Positions 49,389-61,383 are shown, counted from the stretch's first letter. The stretch is DNA of 64,000 nt from Eutypa lata (GCA_022661535.1 JAKULF010000007.1:2480001-2544000), one strand, 5' to 3'. Notes: generated by a model not told the origin, from the sequence alone. Translations and numbers: made by a program.

Positions 49389-51760
49389 TTAATCGATATC
49401 CACATCAATATCGAGATCCATCGCTGCAATGACATCATCGTCAACGATTGGCTTGTGAATCTGTGGAAGACCCTTCTTGTCTATCCCTGTCTGCTGGTTG
49501 TGCATCTGTAGCTTCGCAAGGTGCGGGAGGAGTGCAGCTTTAGGCGTCGCTCCGAGCCTTGGGGTTCCGTTCGCAGGGGTGGATGCACCACTACCATTCA
49601 AAGGCGTTGACTGTGAATCCCCGTTGGATTTCTTGAGGAGCTGTGCCGACTCCTCATCAAGGCTCTCTCCCCGAGCGGCCCGAGATTGGGCCTCTCGCAG
49701 CTTTGTCCTTTCCTGGATCTGTGCCTTACGGACGGCCTCGTTGTTCTTGCGCCTATTTTCGGCATTGATCTGAGCAAGACGATCTTGTTGGGACGGTGTT
49801 GACGAAGCCGATTTCTTACTCGGCGTCAAGCTGGTCTTAAAAGCAAGTCGCGGAGTCTCTAGTGAGTCTAGCTGATCCTGAATATGACTGACGCGAGCAT
49901 CATCGCCACGACGCTTGGCCTCTTCAAGGGATTTGAGAAGACGGTTCCGTTCATTTGGCGCATATTTATTGCGCAAATTTCGTTCCCGGTCGATTTTCCC
50001 GTTTACCTCGGCATCAGTCCAAGGTCGATTTAGTAGACCATTGATCTCATCAATCTTGGCGCTCAATGCCGGCTTCTTGGGGAAAATGAGCCCTTCATCT
50101 TGAAAAACCGCTTTATAGCGGTTGAACTCAGACTACAAATTCGTTAGAAGAAAAACGAATCACTGACAGCAAGTTTTGACATACCTCCGTAAATGGTGAA
50201 TCAGAGCACATAAGGAAGGGCCAATCCCTCTCAGCCTTGCCATGGGCTGCTTTAACATACTGATCAGTGACGAAATTTTGTCCATTAGCCTTTTCCATGG
50301 CGTACGGCTTTCCTTGGGTAAAACCTAAACAGAAAATGAGTATTCAAAATGCACAAGGTACTGAAGGCAGAAGCATACCCTTGACGAGAGCCATGCGGTA
50401 TTCGTTGACGCCTTCACGATTAGGACCTATGGATATACGGACATAACATCCCGTAATCGCGTCTTCAAACCCTGGAAAGAAGCAGACGTCTCTAAAGCGG
50501 CTGCGGCCGAGACGAATGCGCTCGATGTCCCGTAGATCGGCAAGTGGAATCTCCTTGAATTCGGGCGTTCGTGACTTGGAATGTCTGCTCCGACCCGTGC
50601 CAGTCCACTCGACATCGCTGTCATCGTCTCCATGGTCAGAGCTACTCCGGGCGAAGGAGATGGACTTGTCTTTATAGCGCTCTCTGTCCTCCTCTCTGCG
50701 GCGCTGTCGGTCATTTTTCTCAGCACGGGCGCGGCGTAGTGACTCGATACCAGCACTCGTCTCGCCGACCTTGGATCCTCCAACCTTTGTTCGTTGACGT
50801 GAAGTTTTGCGCTGAGTATCATCAAGCTCAGCCGTACCTGCTTTGCGCTTCTTTTCTAATTGAAAGTCGTCCTTTTTTGCTAGTAATTTACGTAGGAGCT
50901 CGTTCTGACGTTTCTTGCTGACTTCTTCCGCACGTTTAGCAAGTAGTTGCTCTCGTTCCAATTCAGGCATAGCCATGATTTCCTCCTTCTCGGCTGCGCT
51001 AGTATAGATTTTCTCATGTGGATAACCAGTTCCTTCATCATCTACCACCTTGCCGTTCGTGTGGTTCAACTGGGATACGTCGTTGTCGGAATCGGATTCG
51101 TCCATGGGGGCAGACTCTTGGGAAGCCGGCGATGCGATGGATGAGCTGGAATTATAGTGCGTTGACTTAGCCATGTTGTCTGTCTTGTAGGTTGGAGTAG
51201 AGAATAAGGTGATATCGTAGGAGATGATGAAGAGAAAGGAAACCTCGAGGGTTGTTGCAAGGCACCCGTCAATGCTTCGTTGTCGAGGATAAGAAAGAAA
51301 CTGAGGGGTGCAAGGTCACGTCGACTCGAGAAAGACTAAGAGACTAGAAATAGAAAGCATTGATACTTATCGGGGGGCGGTATGTAGGTAGGTAGGCACA
51401 GTAGGTATGGTGGTATGTAGGTACGTAGATAAGTAGGGCAGATACACGCGCCCATTAATGAATGGGTAGGTATGGGGTTAAACAAGTACATGTACCCGAC
51501 TCTATTAAACGCATAAAACTTGGAAAGAAGGAACAATTGGTTACATACGCTTCACCTTCCTCTTCTTCATCTGAATAATCTTGCCCCCCTCTCTTAGACT
51601 TCTTTCCCGACGCGAGTTTCTTGGAATTATCATCGGGGAAAGGCGACCCAGATCCTACACGACTTGCGTTGTCGTCGCCATCCTCAGCCTGGTTGAATTC
51701 CTCATCAGAAGACTCGTCGCCACCGACGAGCGCGAGAAATTCATCATCAACGTCTGCCAT
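49389..51760 (-). CDS. RTF1: Rtf1, Plus3-domain subunit of the Paf1 transcription-elongation complex
   Basis: Exons 51760-51549, 51145-50379, 50324-50185 and 50132-49389 give 620 residues. The protein links elongating RNA polymerase II to histone H2B ubiquitylation as part of, or with, the Paf1 complex. Residues 1-70 are acidic and Ser-rich (VGGDESSDEEFNQAEDGDD). A charged histone-modification region with RRARAEKNDRQRRREE follows, then the Plus3 domain from about residue 265 (EFKEIPLADLRDIERIRLGRSR) across two introns to about 400. A C-terminal coiled and basic region ends in an acidic tail (DLDIDVDID). Intron 1 is unusually long (403 nt). Its acceptor (TTCCAG at about 51,146) was chosen by phase and by homology-like continuity EGEA-SSIASPASQESAPMDESDS; reading further upstream gives no family-like sequence. 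Confidence 0.93.
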
Positions 51761-52977
51761 TTTGAGCGCGTATGGATAGCTGTAGCAATAAAGCAATAGG
51801 TAGGTAGCGAGGCTACTTCGAGGAAGGCAAAGTGGAATAATTGATTAATCGAATACACACGCAAAAGAAAGATTGCAAGTGCTTCGACAATTAAAGGAGA
51901 CTATCACTAGAGTTGTTCCAGCTAATAACACAAGGGATTGCAAGGTGTATATGGTTAAAGAAAAGAACCATAAGTCAGGTATTCAAACACCTCGGGCTCG
52001 TGCGTGCGCTGTAGAGGCCTTAAGAAGATGTGCGTAGGAAGAATGTGCACAGGTTGATGAAAAACCTGAGGTAGATTGAAAGTTCTTTGTCGCATTGCTG
52101 CTTTCTTTAAGTCGAGGTTCAGAAGGCCACAGCCTGATTCACCTGTTGGTATGGCTGGCTACCTTTGCTCTGGTTGGTCATAATTCCCCAGAAGTAAGTT
52201 TTAAGTGGACCTAACAGGGGGCGAGGATCGGAGATGGCTCTGCTATTTTCCGTACTCACATTGAACGGGTCCATTGACCTCAGTTCCTGTCCTGTTTTGG
52301 GCACCTCCATCCCTTAGCTCCGGTGTGTAGCCTCAAACTACATGTACCTCAGGTACCTGATGTACATATTTAAATCCATATACATTATGTATGTATTCTG
52401 TCACATTCATTACTTGATTCCTATTTATTCCCGTATTAGATGCTTGCTCAACTTCAATGTTAAGCATTCATCAAGTACATCCAATGTCTATATAGCTACT
52501 GGAGTCTGTGCATCGTGATTCGTGAACATACATACGAAGGTCGGGCTCAAAAGTTTGGGCCATACTTTACAAGCCACAGTGTAAGCCTTAAGCTCGGACT
52601 TTTTCGGGTTTAAGGTTATAACGCTTAATACCTAAAATCTATTTTAATAATATATTATAATCGTTATAATTTATTAATTAAAAGCTATATTATACGTTGT
52701 ATTATAGTGGCTTATGCGCTAAGCCTAAATACAGTATTTATTGCCATTTATTATGATATCTGCACATGGCCACTTTCGTAAAGTATGGCCCATACTTTTA
52801 AACCCAACCTTTGTACATATATACCCATATACGGTACCCACTTAATTAGGATTTTAGTTACATCGCTTAGGTAACTTTAATAAGTTATGAAGCTACTTTA
52901 GGTCGTCCGATCCGATACCTAGGTATCATGACGCTTTTAGATATTTGGTTCCTACCTGCGACAAAGACGACTCGTAA
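51761..52977. other. Intergenic region carrying a MITE
   Basis: This is 1.2 kb between the divergent starts of RTF1 and COQ7. It has no coding frame of note. The 251-bp MITE-like element at 52,549-52,799 lies within it; the remainder is AT-rich and featureless to my reading. Confidence 0.55.
52549..52799. mobile_element. MITE-like element with 22-bp terminal inverted repeats
   Basis: The left end (52,549-52,570, aaaagtttgggccatacttt plus ac) and the reverse complement of the right end (52,778-52,799) are identical at 21 of 22 positions. The core GTATGGGCCATAC is itself nearly palindromic. The 251-bp interior is AT-rich and C-depleted at its centre, as after RIP. There is no coding frame, so movement would need a transposase elsewhere. 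No convincing target-site duplication was seen. It sits about 180 bp upstream of the COQ7 start and could alter its promoter. Confidence 0.8.
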
Positions 52978-53812
52978 ATGCGATTAGCCATGCGTTCCTC
53001 ACGGAATTTGTTGCGCATACTGCACCACAATGGCCGACCACCTGTGCATGACTTCCTTATCCCTGCGCTAGTCCAAGCCAGTTGCCGAAGGTTTATCTCT
53101 TCGACTCCGAGGAACACCAGTGCAACTACTCCATTAGCGGCAGATGGGCCTTCAACAAAACCCAAGCGCAAACCTCTAACCAAGGAACAGCGTGACTTTC
53201 TCGATTCGGCTGTAAGCCTCAAGCTCCGTGAACATGTTTCATTTGTATATTTACGTCCAAGTCTAAGATTTCCTCTAGCTCCGCGTAAACCAAGCTGGTG
53301 AACTAGCCGCTACTTTGATTTATACGGCGCAAACGCCTCCTCTTGTGAACGCGCACCCCCATCTCCGGCCTTTGATGTCGCATATGTACGCGCAAGAGGA
53401 AGTGCACTTCAACACCTTCAACTCTCTCATAGCAAAACACCGCGTGCGTCCTACAGCTCTCTACCCAGTATGGTCCGTGCTTGCCACTGGACTAGGGTGG
53501 TCTACGGCCGTCATGGGTCGCGAGGCGGCAATGGCCTGCACTGAAGCCGTCGAGACAGAGATCGGGGGACACTATAACGACCAGATCAGAAAGCTGCTGG
53601 AAATGTTTGAGGGGTGGGAAGCTGAAGGGTACGAGGTCGGCGGTGAGTTCCGAGATCTCATAAGCACACTGAGACGGATACGAGACGAGGAACTGGAGCA
53701 TCTAGACCATGCGGTTGAGCATGATGCGAAGAAAGCAGAGCCTCATTGGCTTCTCACAGGCGTGATTCGCGCTGGTTGTCGAGGAGCTATTTGGGTTAGT
53801 GAGAGAGTTTAA
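52978..53812 (+). CDS. COQ7: Coq7, 5-demethoxyubiquinone hydroxylase
   Basis: Exons 52978-53211 and 53279-53812 give 255 residues. Coq7 is the di-iron monooxygenase that carries out the penultimate hydroxylation in ubiquinone synthesis on the matrix side of the inner mitochondrial membrane. The first about 50 residues are Arg/Ser/Leu-rich, a mitochondrial leader. The catalytic domain starts across the splice at LDSA-LRVNQAGELAAT, which supplies Glu86. The first ExxH (EEVH, residues 118-121) and second EELEHLDH motif supply the remaining iron ligands. Length and motif spacing match the family. The 67-nt intron has a GTAAGC donor. The MITE lies directly upstream. Confidence 0.96.
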
Positions 53813-54905
53813 GATGGCCGTATAGTCTCGTGGATATGTAAGATATCCTAATGACACGCGTTCTGGGTCTTCGAACCAAACCCTCGCTTTATTAACATAT
53901 GTTTTCAGGTTTAAGTTGTATAATACTACTCTATATTTGATCCCTACTGGATGAGGTCTGTTTTGCTAACTCCTCGGATATGTTACAATTGCTTCATATT
54001 GGATCTAAGTGACGACCCGTCAACCGAACGGAATCTTATCGTTGCTGAACCTGGAACATACTCAACTTATGTCTTAGACGCTAGGCTCTCCTATTTTCGC
54101 TTCCGGCACACCAGGCCGCATCATTCGTATTGCCAGTGTGAGCTTGCTCTGCCAAGACACCTGTGGCGGATGATGATTGATGTGTAGAGCGACATCTGCA
54201 TGATCCTCATCGTCCTGGATAACGAATATCTTACTCGATGAAGTGTTATACGTAATTCCCATAGACCTAGATACGTCTACCTAGATCAGATGTCATGCTG
54301 ACGCAGGCACCGACTTCATTTATATGTCGATACCTAGAATGGCGTCATTCGTGCTTCTAAGTATGGGAGTGGGTCAGGCTTACGCAAACATCCACGGATA
54401 TAGGGAGAGCTCATAGCATCACATTGAAATTCATCAACTATCAACTAAGCCAACGCAACAGGTATCGTCATGGTCGTCGTCAGTACGGTGGTATTCGCAT
54501 ATAACTATGTAGTATCACGCGCGTATTTGACTGTCTAACCCCCTGTCCAACACACGCGGCTCTGGCGAATATTTGGAAGGTGTTTCTTTCCCGAACTGAG
54601 TCATCGGCTACTTTGCTACATTTGCTGCATTAGCGGGCACCGGACTGCCATGCAGTTCGCTACACCCATCAAACGGCGGCCGCCCCGTAATCCTCGGGAA
54701 TGCCACCAGATTTACCTCATATACCTAGGACTATAATAGTTAGCTAACAACCTGATCTAAATCGTTTTAATTTTCACCATGTTCCGTCAAACAAGCATAC
54801 CCAGCTCCGTGTCCCCCTTTCCTTACCCACTGTTTACACAATCCACCAGACCCAACGAGTACCCAGAACATCCTAATAAGAACTAGAACTACCACCACTA
54901 TCATC
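53813..54905. other. Intergenic region, nothing recognised
   Basis: This is 1.1 kb between COQ7 and the acetyltransferase. A 78-codon frame at 53,951-54,187 (plus) has no motif. No RNA gene or repeat was recognised. Confidence 0.5.
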
Positions 54906-55882
54906 ATGGCTCTCCCCTCCCCCTCCTTCACCCTGGCGCGCCCCACCCCCGCCGACGCCGAGACCATGGCGAACATCTACTACGACTCCTTCCGGACCGA
55001 CCCAGGCAACACGTACTGGTGGTCGCGGGACCGGGCATCGCAGATCGCCTGGCTGCACCAGCGCGTGCAGAAAAAGCTGCGCGATCCGTCCGCGCGCCAC
55101 TTCAAGATCGTCGACGTCGACGGCGGCGACGAGATGGTCGCCTGGGCGCGCTGGGCCGTTCCCCAGGGGGCATCAGCGAAGGCGATCAGGGCGATGGATG
55201 CCATCATCCGGGAGGAGAGAGATGTAACCCGGCTCGTAGCTAGCGGTGATGGTAGCGCCAAGGCCGACGCAGCGGTAGTGGGGGAAGTCGGTCCTACCAC
55301 CGCCGCGGACGCCGAACCTACTACCACTGCTGGCGGTAGGGCGGGCGCGCCAGAAGTAATCGATCACCCCGAGGGCGCGGACCCGGCGTCCTGCCAAGAG
55401 TTCTTCGATGCAATAGTGCGCATGTCGAAGAAATGGGATTCGAGTAGCATGCTAGGTTAGTAGACGCTTTTACCCAATTGGAGCACAAAGCATCCACAAC
55501 CCCCCCCCCCCCCCCCTTTTCATCACTGATCCCCTTTAAATCCATCCCCGCCCAACCTGGCTTAATCGATAGATTCCTTGAACCCATTACTAGCGATAAG
55601 CACTTACCATGAAATAAAGGCCTTGCTGTACTCTGCACTTCCCCGAAATATTTCAGGCGAGGCGCCGGGAAGGCGCTGCTGGTACCCATGCTGGAGATAG
55701 CGGATGCCGAGGGGCTGAAGACGTACCTGGAGGCTACCGCGGCGGGGAAGCCGCTCTACGAGAAACTGGGCTTCCGACAAGTGGATGTTTTAACATTCGA
55801 CGTTTCGAAGTCGGTACCGGATCGAGACGAGCCAGTCAAGGTTTCCATCATGATTAGGGAGCCCAAGACCACCAAGTCGTAA
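54906..55882 (+). CDS. GNAT-family N-acetyltransferase
   Basis: Exons 54906-55455 and 55620-55882 give 270 residues. The GNAT fold transfers an acetyl group from acetyl-CoA to an amine; the substrate is unknown. The N-terminal half has RPTPADAETMANIYYDSF, the usual first strand and helix, and MVAWARWAVPQ. A variable Ala/Thr-rich insertion follows, then across the splice LGLAVLCTSPKY-FRRGAGKALL, which contains the acetyl-CoA loop RRGAGK, and YLEATAAGKPLYEKLGFRQ. The 164-nt intron (GTTAGT donor, AAATAAAG acceptor) was chosen because it alone restores the strand before the CoA loop; reading from the nearer TTTCAG acceptor puts RRGAGK out of frame. The intron holds a 17-C run. Codons are strongly GC-biased compared with neighbours. 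Confidence 0.87.
55500..55516 (+). repeat. Homopolymer run of 17 C within an intron
   Basis: Seventeen consecutive C residues lie in the acetyltransferase intron, followed by four T residues. It is a mononucleotide microsatellite, prone to length change and to sequencing error. Confidence 0.9.
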
Positions 55883-57153
55883 GGGGCATGGAAGACGATA
55901 GGGGCTCATAGAGTTATTTTAGGATTTAGCAGCGTATAAAGTGATATTATAACTCGAGGTATATGTTGCCCCTCAGCTCCAAGCTTTGTAAACCAGACAA
56001 GTTGGGACTGTTATATCTACCTTCTTAGACCTCAATTCCACATCAACATCACCTCCCTCACCTTTAAATTCCTACACAGGGACAATTCCCAACTACTGGA
56101 CAGAGACCGCCACCTTCGTAGCAGAAATGTCCTGAACGAACCGTTCCATCGCAGTGTGAAACAACTTGAAAGCCATACCCAACGACATAAGCCCTCGGAG
56201 CCGGCATGAACGTGCCCGCAGCTAGTAGGGAGACAGCCGCCTTAAAGCTGATGGCCAAGCATCATTTCCCCATCCGTATACGAGACGAGCGCGGCGCGGA
56301 TACCCGCGGGGAGTTTCTCGGGCGGCTGGCTCGTCCTTGATGATGGCTATAGTTTTCAGTTCAGGAGATGGCAGAGGCAGCGCTAGGAGGTTCTTGTGGA
56401 AGACGCCCATGGTGGTTGTGCAGAAGGTCAGGGGCGCGATGCAGGCTTGCTCGTATGCTATGGAGGCAGAGATGATGAGGGCGTCAGACTTAGGTGTTCG
56501 GATACGACGGGGAACTATTGGAAGGTAGAGCGGGATAGGCCCATCACGGGGTCGCCGACTTTGAAACGGGTCACTTGCGGGCCAATGGCTATGACGTTGC
56601 TAGCGACATCTCCGCTGACAAAAGAAAGAACTCCAATGTCGAGGAATATGACCGGGCGGTAAATCTCCTTAGCGTAGTCAACAGGGTTCGTAGCGACGCT
56701 GCGAGCCTCCACCACGATATCGTGCTCCCTGGGTGTGGAATGTGGTGACTCCTTGGCTTCGACGGGCTTGCCAGATTAGGTGAACTAGATAGCTATGATG
56801 GAAGATATCATTTTTTGCTGTTATTTATCAAGAATGTGGAACATCTATTGTACGAAGGATAATAGGCATTGCAAATTAACCGTGTTAACTCTTCGAGTAA
56901 AGTTCAAAATTGTTTCAGTCACACAATCATCACCAGCATCTATAGCAGAGGGTCTCAATTCTTGCAAGTAGCACGGAAGGTTTATATACATACTGCCAAC
57001 CTCATGACCTCGAAACAATATCGGTGAGCTTACCTTCTTCAAGAGCTAAGTTGATGAAAAAGAGACATCGTGGTTCATATTGATATCGATGTGCTCAAGT
57101 TTCCTACCTCCAAGAGTAGTAGATGAGCTATTATTCTCATAAGGTTTCTACTG
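55883..57153. other. Intergenic region containing an MDR pseudogene
   Basis: This is 1.27 kb between the acetyltransferase and the BTB gene. The decayed MDR reductase covers about 56,315-56,772. The remainder has no recognised feature. A 64-codon minus-strand frame (56,064-56,258) follows the relic and may be its continuation out of frame. Confidence 0.5.
56315..56772 (-). pseudogene. Decayed MDR-family (zinc-type ADH-like, enoyl-reductase-like) gene fragment
   Basis: A minus-strand frame without an ATG opens after a stop at about 56,775. It reads HDIVVEARSVATNPVDY and IGPQVTRFKVGDPVMG, the N-terminal catalytic-domain motifs of quinone-oxidoreductase-like MDR proteins (usually A-NPVDYK and GxxVxxFKVGDRV). 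The frame then hits an in-frame TAG directly after FQ, continues FPVVSEHL, and shifts frame to YEQACIAPLTFCTTTMGVFHKNLLALPLPSP, which matches the family's EQAA-LPL-T--GLF segment. The nucleotide-binding half is missing. The TAG could derive from CAG by one C-to-T change. Non-functional. Confidence 0.72.
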
Positions 57154-58282
57154 CTAATCAAAGGCATCGGGATCATCAATATGGGGGAAAGCTTCTGGGA
57201 CCTCCTCGTCGATTCTTGCGCATCTCTCGCATAGTCCCTCAGGACCATAGCCATCCCATCTATCAGTACGGCGGTCAAGTTCAGGATCCTTCTCCTCGAC
57301 CCACGTTACTGGGTAAAACGCGTACGTCCCCAATTCCCGACGGCAGCCACTACATCGTGGAGGTCTTTCAAAAAGAACCATGCAACGTTCCTCGCCTTCA
57401 TGCTTCACAAGAGACATTAAGATATCGTGGGAAAGTTCCGGTATCTGTCTAAGGCGTGTTCGGAATCTAGGATCTGTTACGACGATATATCGAGTGAGCG
57501 CGAAGAATTTGAGGAAGGCGTTCCGAAGTGGCTCGAAAGAGACAGGGAGAGAATACACAACATCAGCTGCGTCGAATAAGCCAACGATGAAGTCATCTGA
57601 GATAGATTTAGTGTTGTTCTTTTCCTGGATCTTCTTGGCCTCCAATCTGTATTTCTCATTGAGAACCTTTGCTGCCATGACGCTCAACCCCTCTACACCA
57701 AAGTAGTCGGCGATCGTGAATAGGCGAACAGTCGTTTTGGCCACCAAGCTATCATCCGAGAGAAGAGTGGCCAGATCCGTAGTTACTGCACATTTTAGAT
57801 CAGCTTTCCTGGAAGTCGAATTAATTCAGTGAGGAGAAGCTACATACCTTTGTTAGTGTAGATGAATGTGATCATCCATTCTACCTCAATGGGGTCTTGC
57901 TCATGGATTTCAACGCGTCCAGTTTCGGCTTCCTAGTAGACATGTTAGTAAGAATTAAACGTGATAAGGACGAAGAAACCAGGTAGCTTGCCTTGAATTT
58001 GCCTGTAAGCGCCTTCTTGAAGAAGGGACTTCGAGTGCATAGAATAATCTTATGTAGTTTCCATGTCTTATCACCACAGGTAACTTCAACATCGGAGAGG
58101 AAGTCGGAATTGAGGAGTCTATGAGAGCATTAGAACGGAGAAAGAACAAAAAAGAAAGGGAATAATAATAAGGCGTACTCATCGCCGCCTACGACCGATC
58201 TTCCTACATCTGACACAAGTGGTGTCATTTTCTCCGCCACTGGGCCTGGGAGTTGGCGTGTCCTTTTTCGCGATGTGTCCAT
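57154..58282 (-). CDS. BTB/POZ-domain protein with C-terminal CxxC pairs
   Basis: Exons 58282-58179, 58118-57992, 57932-57848 and 57785-57154 give 315 residues. The BTB domain (about 35-135) shows LLNSDFLSDVEVTCGDKTWKLHKIILCTRSPFFKKAL, then EAETGRVEIHEQDPIEVEWM and FIYTNK, the standard order for fungal BTB proteins. BTB domains mediate dimerisation and Cul3 ubiquitin-ligase binding. The C-terminus has CSGC and CERC pairs (about 250-300) that may bind a metal. Intron 2 (57,991-57,933, 59 nt) has a GC donor (AAG|GCAAGC) and CTACTAG acceptor. Using the nearest GT donor would insert ASYL before EAETG. The other introns are GT-AG. Confidence 0.86.
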
Positions 58283-61200
58283 GCTGGCTTCTGTTTTACA
58301 ATCGTGGTGCAATGCGGTGAAGAAGAAGAATTAACATAATCTGTTGCTCGTCGATATTGGTCTCAAACACCCGCAACCCTGGAAGAAGTTCGTAGTTACG
58401 AAGTTGCGTAGTAATGTGATCGGCTATGGAAGAGTTAGGATGTTTTATTCTAATGTAGGAGACTGCCTTTAATGGAAAAAGTTGTGTGATTCAGCTGACA
58501 TCCAATTGGAATGAAAATTCTAATGGGTATTAGGATTTAACTAGGTCAAATTATGTACCTGATGCAGAATGCTGGTTGTTAATGGATCGCACCTTCCAGG
58601 ATGATGCACATAGGTATGTAAAAGAGAAGGGGGATACTAAGCGCTGTAAGACATCATTCATACATACCTACTTACGTACCACAAACTGATATTGTTATGT
58701 TTTCAAGTTCCAGTAGAAGTTACATTAAGTAGATAGGTGCCTAGGTGGTTTAGGCCTCTATTATCAACATCTATTGTATGGATTGTTTCTTATCTGATCT
58801 GATACTTGTATCTTTCCTACGATTTCAACAGTTTAGATGCGCTTCGTAACTAGGAAATCCTTGGACCATCTTTTGTGCAATTTGTCACTCAGTTGCATAT
58901 TAATAAGATTAGTATATCCAACATCAGTTTTCCTACCTATTATCTTTAACTTCCCTCAGGTAGTTTTGATACTTTAACAAAAAGATATACTGCACGTAAG
59001 TAGGGCAGCTGATATCTATCGATAAGAGACTCTCCGTACCATCTGAAAATATTGCAGTAAAAGGCAGTCACGGTCCTCCACAATAACGCCTGCCTGTGTG
59101 TCTATAGCTAAAATGCTCGCCATCCGCCAAACCAGGGCGAGAGTCACTCTGCTGATACAATAAATGCGTACGGTCTCTTCATTCATTGTTTGCGTCACTA
59201 CTTTCCCGACCAAGAGTTTGTATTGATGTGAGAGGGATCATATTACATTGGTATCTTTGTTAAATGTTTTTTTTTAACAAAAAGCTGCTTTGTCTCTTTC
59301 CAAAATATCACTAGTGTTGGAGACATGTTTATATGCAATTTTGAAGTAGTAAAACAGTTTTATGAACTGTTAGAGAACGGGTGAGGAGGGGGCGCTATGG
59401 ATGATGCTCTGACAGTCGAGTTCCTCAACGGGGACGATGAGAGTAGATTTAACATTGACTCTGTTTAACCAGCCTAAAGAGTTATTTCCAAGCTATAAAA
59501 TATGGTACATCTTTATATACTATAAGTAGAAGAAATGGATCTTTAAGCTCTACCCCTGCAAATCTGACAGACATACCTTTCTGTTACGTTTTTGTTTAAC
59601 TTGAAATACTATTACTATCACTTTTCCACTTCCGCTTATGACATAGTCTATCTATCCATCATTCAAGATACTTCAGCGAACTCAAAGTTACCCCTTTGAA
59701 AGTCGTGATACCAAGGTGGGGAGGTTAAGGAGTGATTACCATACTGATAGAACATAGCCTACGTAAACTTGCCCTCGACACTATATGATATGTTATTTAG
59801 CTTTCCTAAGGTAGTTTAGAATATTAGAAAATACTGTCATGGATAAGCTACCGAAGAATATTTTCCGTGACGATAGGGCGTGATGGCTAGTTGAGTCGGT
59901 CCTCCTCCAGCGATTTGGAAGAACGCTAGTTCGCGAGATCGAAATTGCGGACGTTATGCCGGTTGAATAGTAAGACCAGGAGGCTGCGTATGATGACACC
60001 TGTCATTACTAAGCACGCTTCACTAGAAAGAGCTGGGGCAGCTAGAGCTCTTAGTAGGATGAACGCAGTGTTAGGAATGAGAAATGTAGCGAAGTTGCCC
60101 GGGTTTAAGGCCTATATAAGGCGAATAACGAAAATTATACGTTCTAGGAGGCACGGGACGTGGTACCCCTTGGCTTAAGACATCACTTTTTGCTTGACTT
60201 ATTCTACACTAATACTATGAGAACTTTGGAACAATTTTTAAACTACGTGTATCTGTTATGAGTTACTTTATCCATGATAGGTTCGCCGAGAGTTGGCTAT
60301 GCAAAGTAGGTGCTTGTACTAATAGCTGTAAGAAGACCTCGACTTTGAAATAAATACCCCTTTATTTCATTAGGCTGAGACGGTGATTAAATTAAACATG
60401 TTTGCACTTGAACCAGTCATAGAAACCTCCTATTGACATGTGAATATATCATAGGCTATGCGACGGGATATTAACAAGGTAAACGATAGCGTTTTCTTTA
60501 GGGAAGTCGTTGGCATCCGGATACCCTTGCTACAACGTAATGGTTGGTGTCTAGTACTTTGATCTCCTGCTCACGCGGCTGCTGCTGTCTCTGCTATTAT
60601 ACACGGCTCTGCAGCCTATGATGCTTGTACACATTTCGGAACCCCCACGCGTGAGACGATCATGGTTATGGTGGGCTGGCTAACAATACTATCTTTCAAC
60701 ACGAGCATCAGATCAATTGGTCAAGGCCTGTATGCTTATATGTGTTACATCATATATAGCGCTAATGCTACCCCAGCAATAGCGACGTCACTTTTGTTAC
60801 ATTAATATGAATATCGTTACAAACTGGAGGATGCTATCTTAAATAATCCTCATAAGACTGCGCGACGACATATGACTAACGAATAACTGCCGTGGTGCTG
60901 ATTTGGGTTGGAAGCCGAACGTTGTAGGATTTCAGACCCCTTAACTATTTAGAGTTACTTTACCGGGAGTACGGACGATCTAAATACCAAAATAGTAACG
61001 TAAGAGGGAGAGGTTTCACTGGAGGATCCGTTGGGGGAATTGTGAAGGTAACATTAAAATCCCACCTGGTATTGGTATCGTCACTGGGACGTCAAAGCCT
61101 GTTCATCTGCTTTTCACTACTGGATACGTACACTTAGGTGCCACAGATGGCCTCACATATCCTTATATTGAGACTATTGTTAGTCTAGTTATTCATATGT

Positions 61201-61383
61201 GCTGAGTCTTTTTGTGTATGAGACACCGTCCATCAGCCCATGCCAAGTGGACCAGGCGGTAGTCTCCCATTCCCACACAAAGATACTAGAAATAAGTAAA
61301 TGTGGAAGGAAATACAACTCCCCGTCATTCATTTATGCGATACTACACAGAATCCTCTTGCCATACTTCGAATTCCACCTAGT
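58283..61383. other. Gene-poor region of about 3.1 kb
   Basis: No convincing coding gene was recognised. Open frames are short; one at 59,016-59,213 (minus, 65 codons) reads protein-like (LALVWRMASILAIDTQAGVIVEDRDC) but lacks flanking support and may be a relic. Another at 59,945-60,178 (plus) has no motif. Composition is moderately AT-rich and not RIP-like. Both the BTB and FAD-oxidase promoters or 3' ends border it. Confidence 0.5.
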
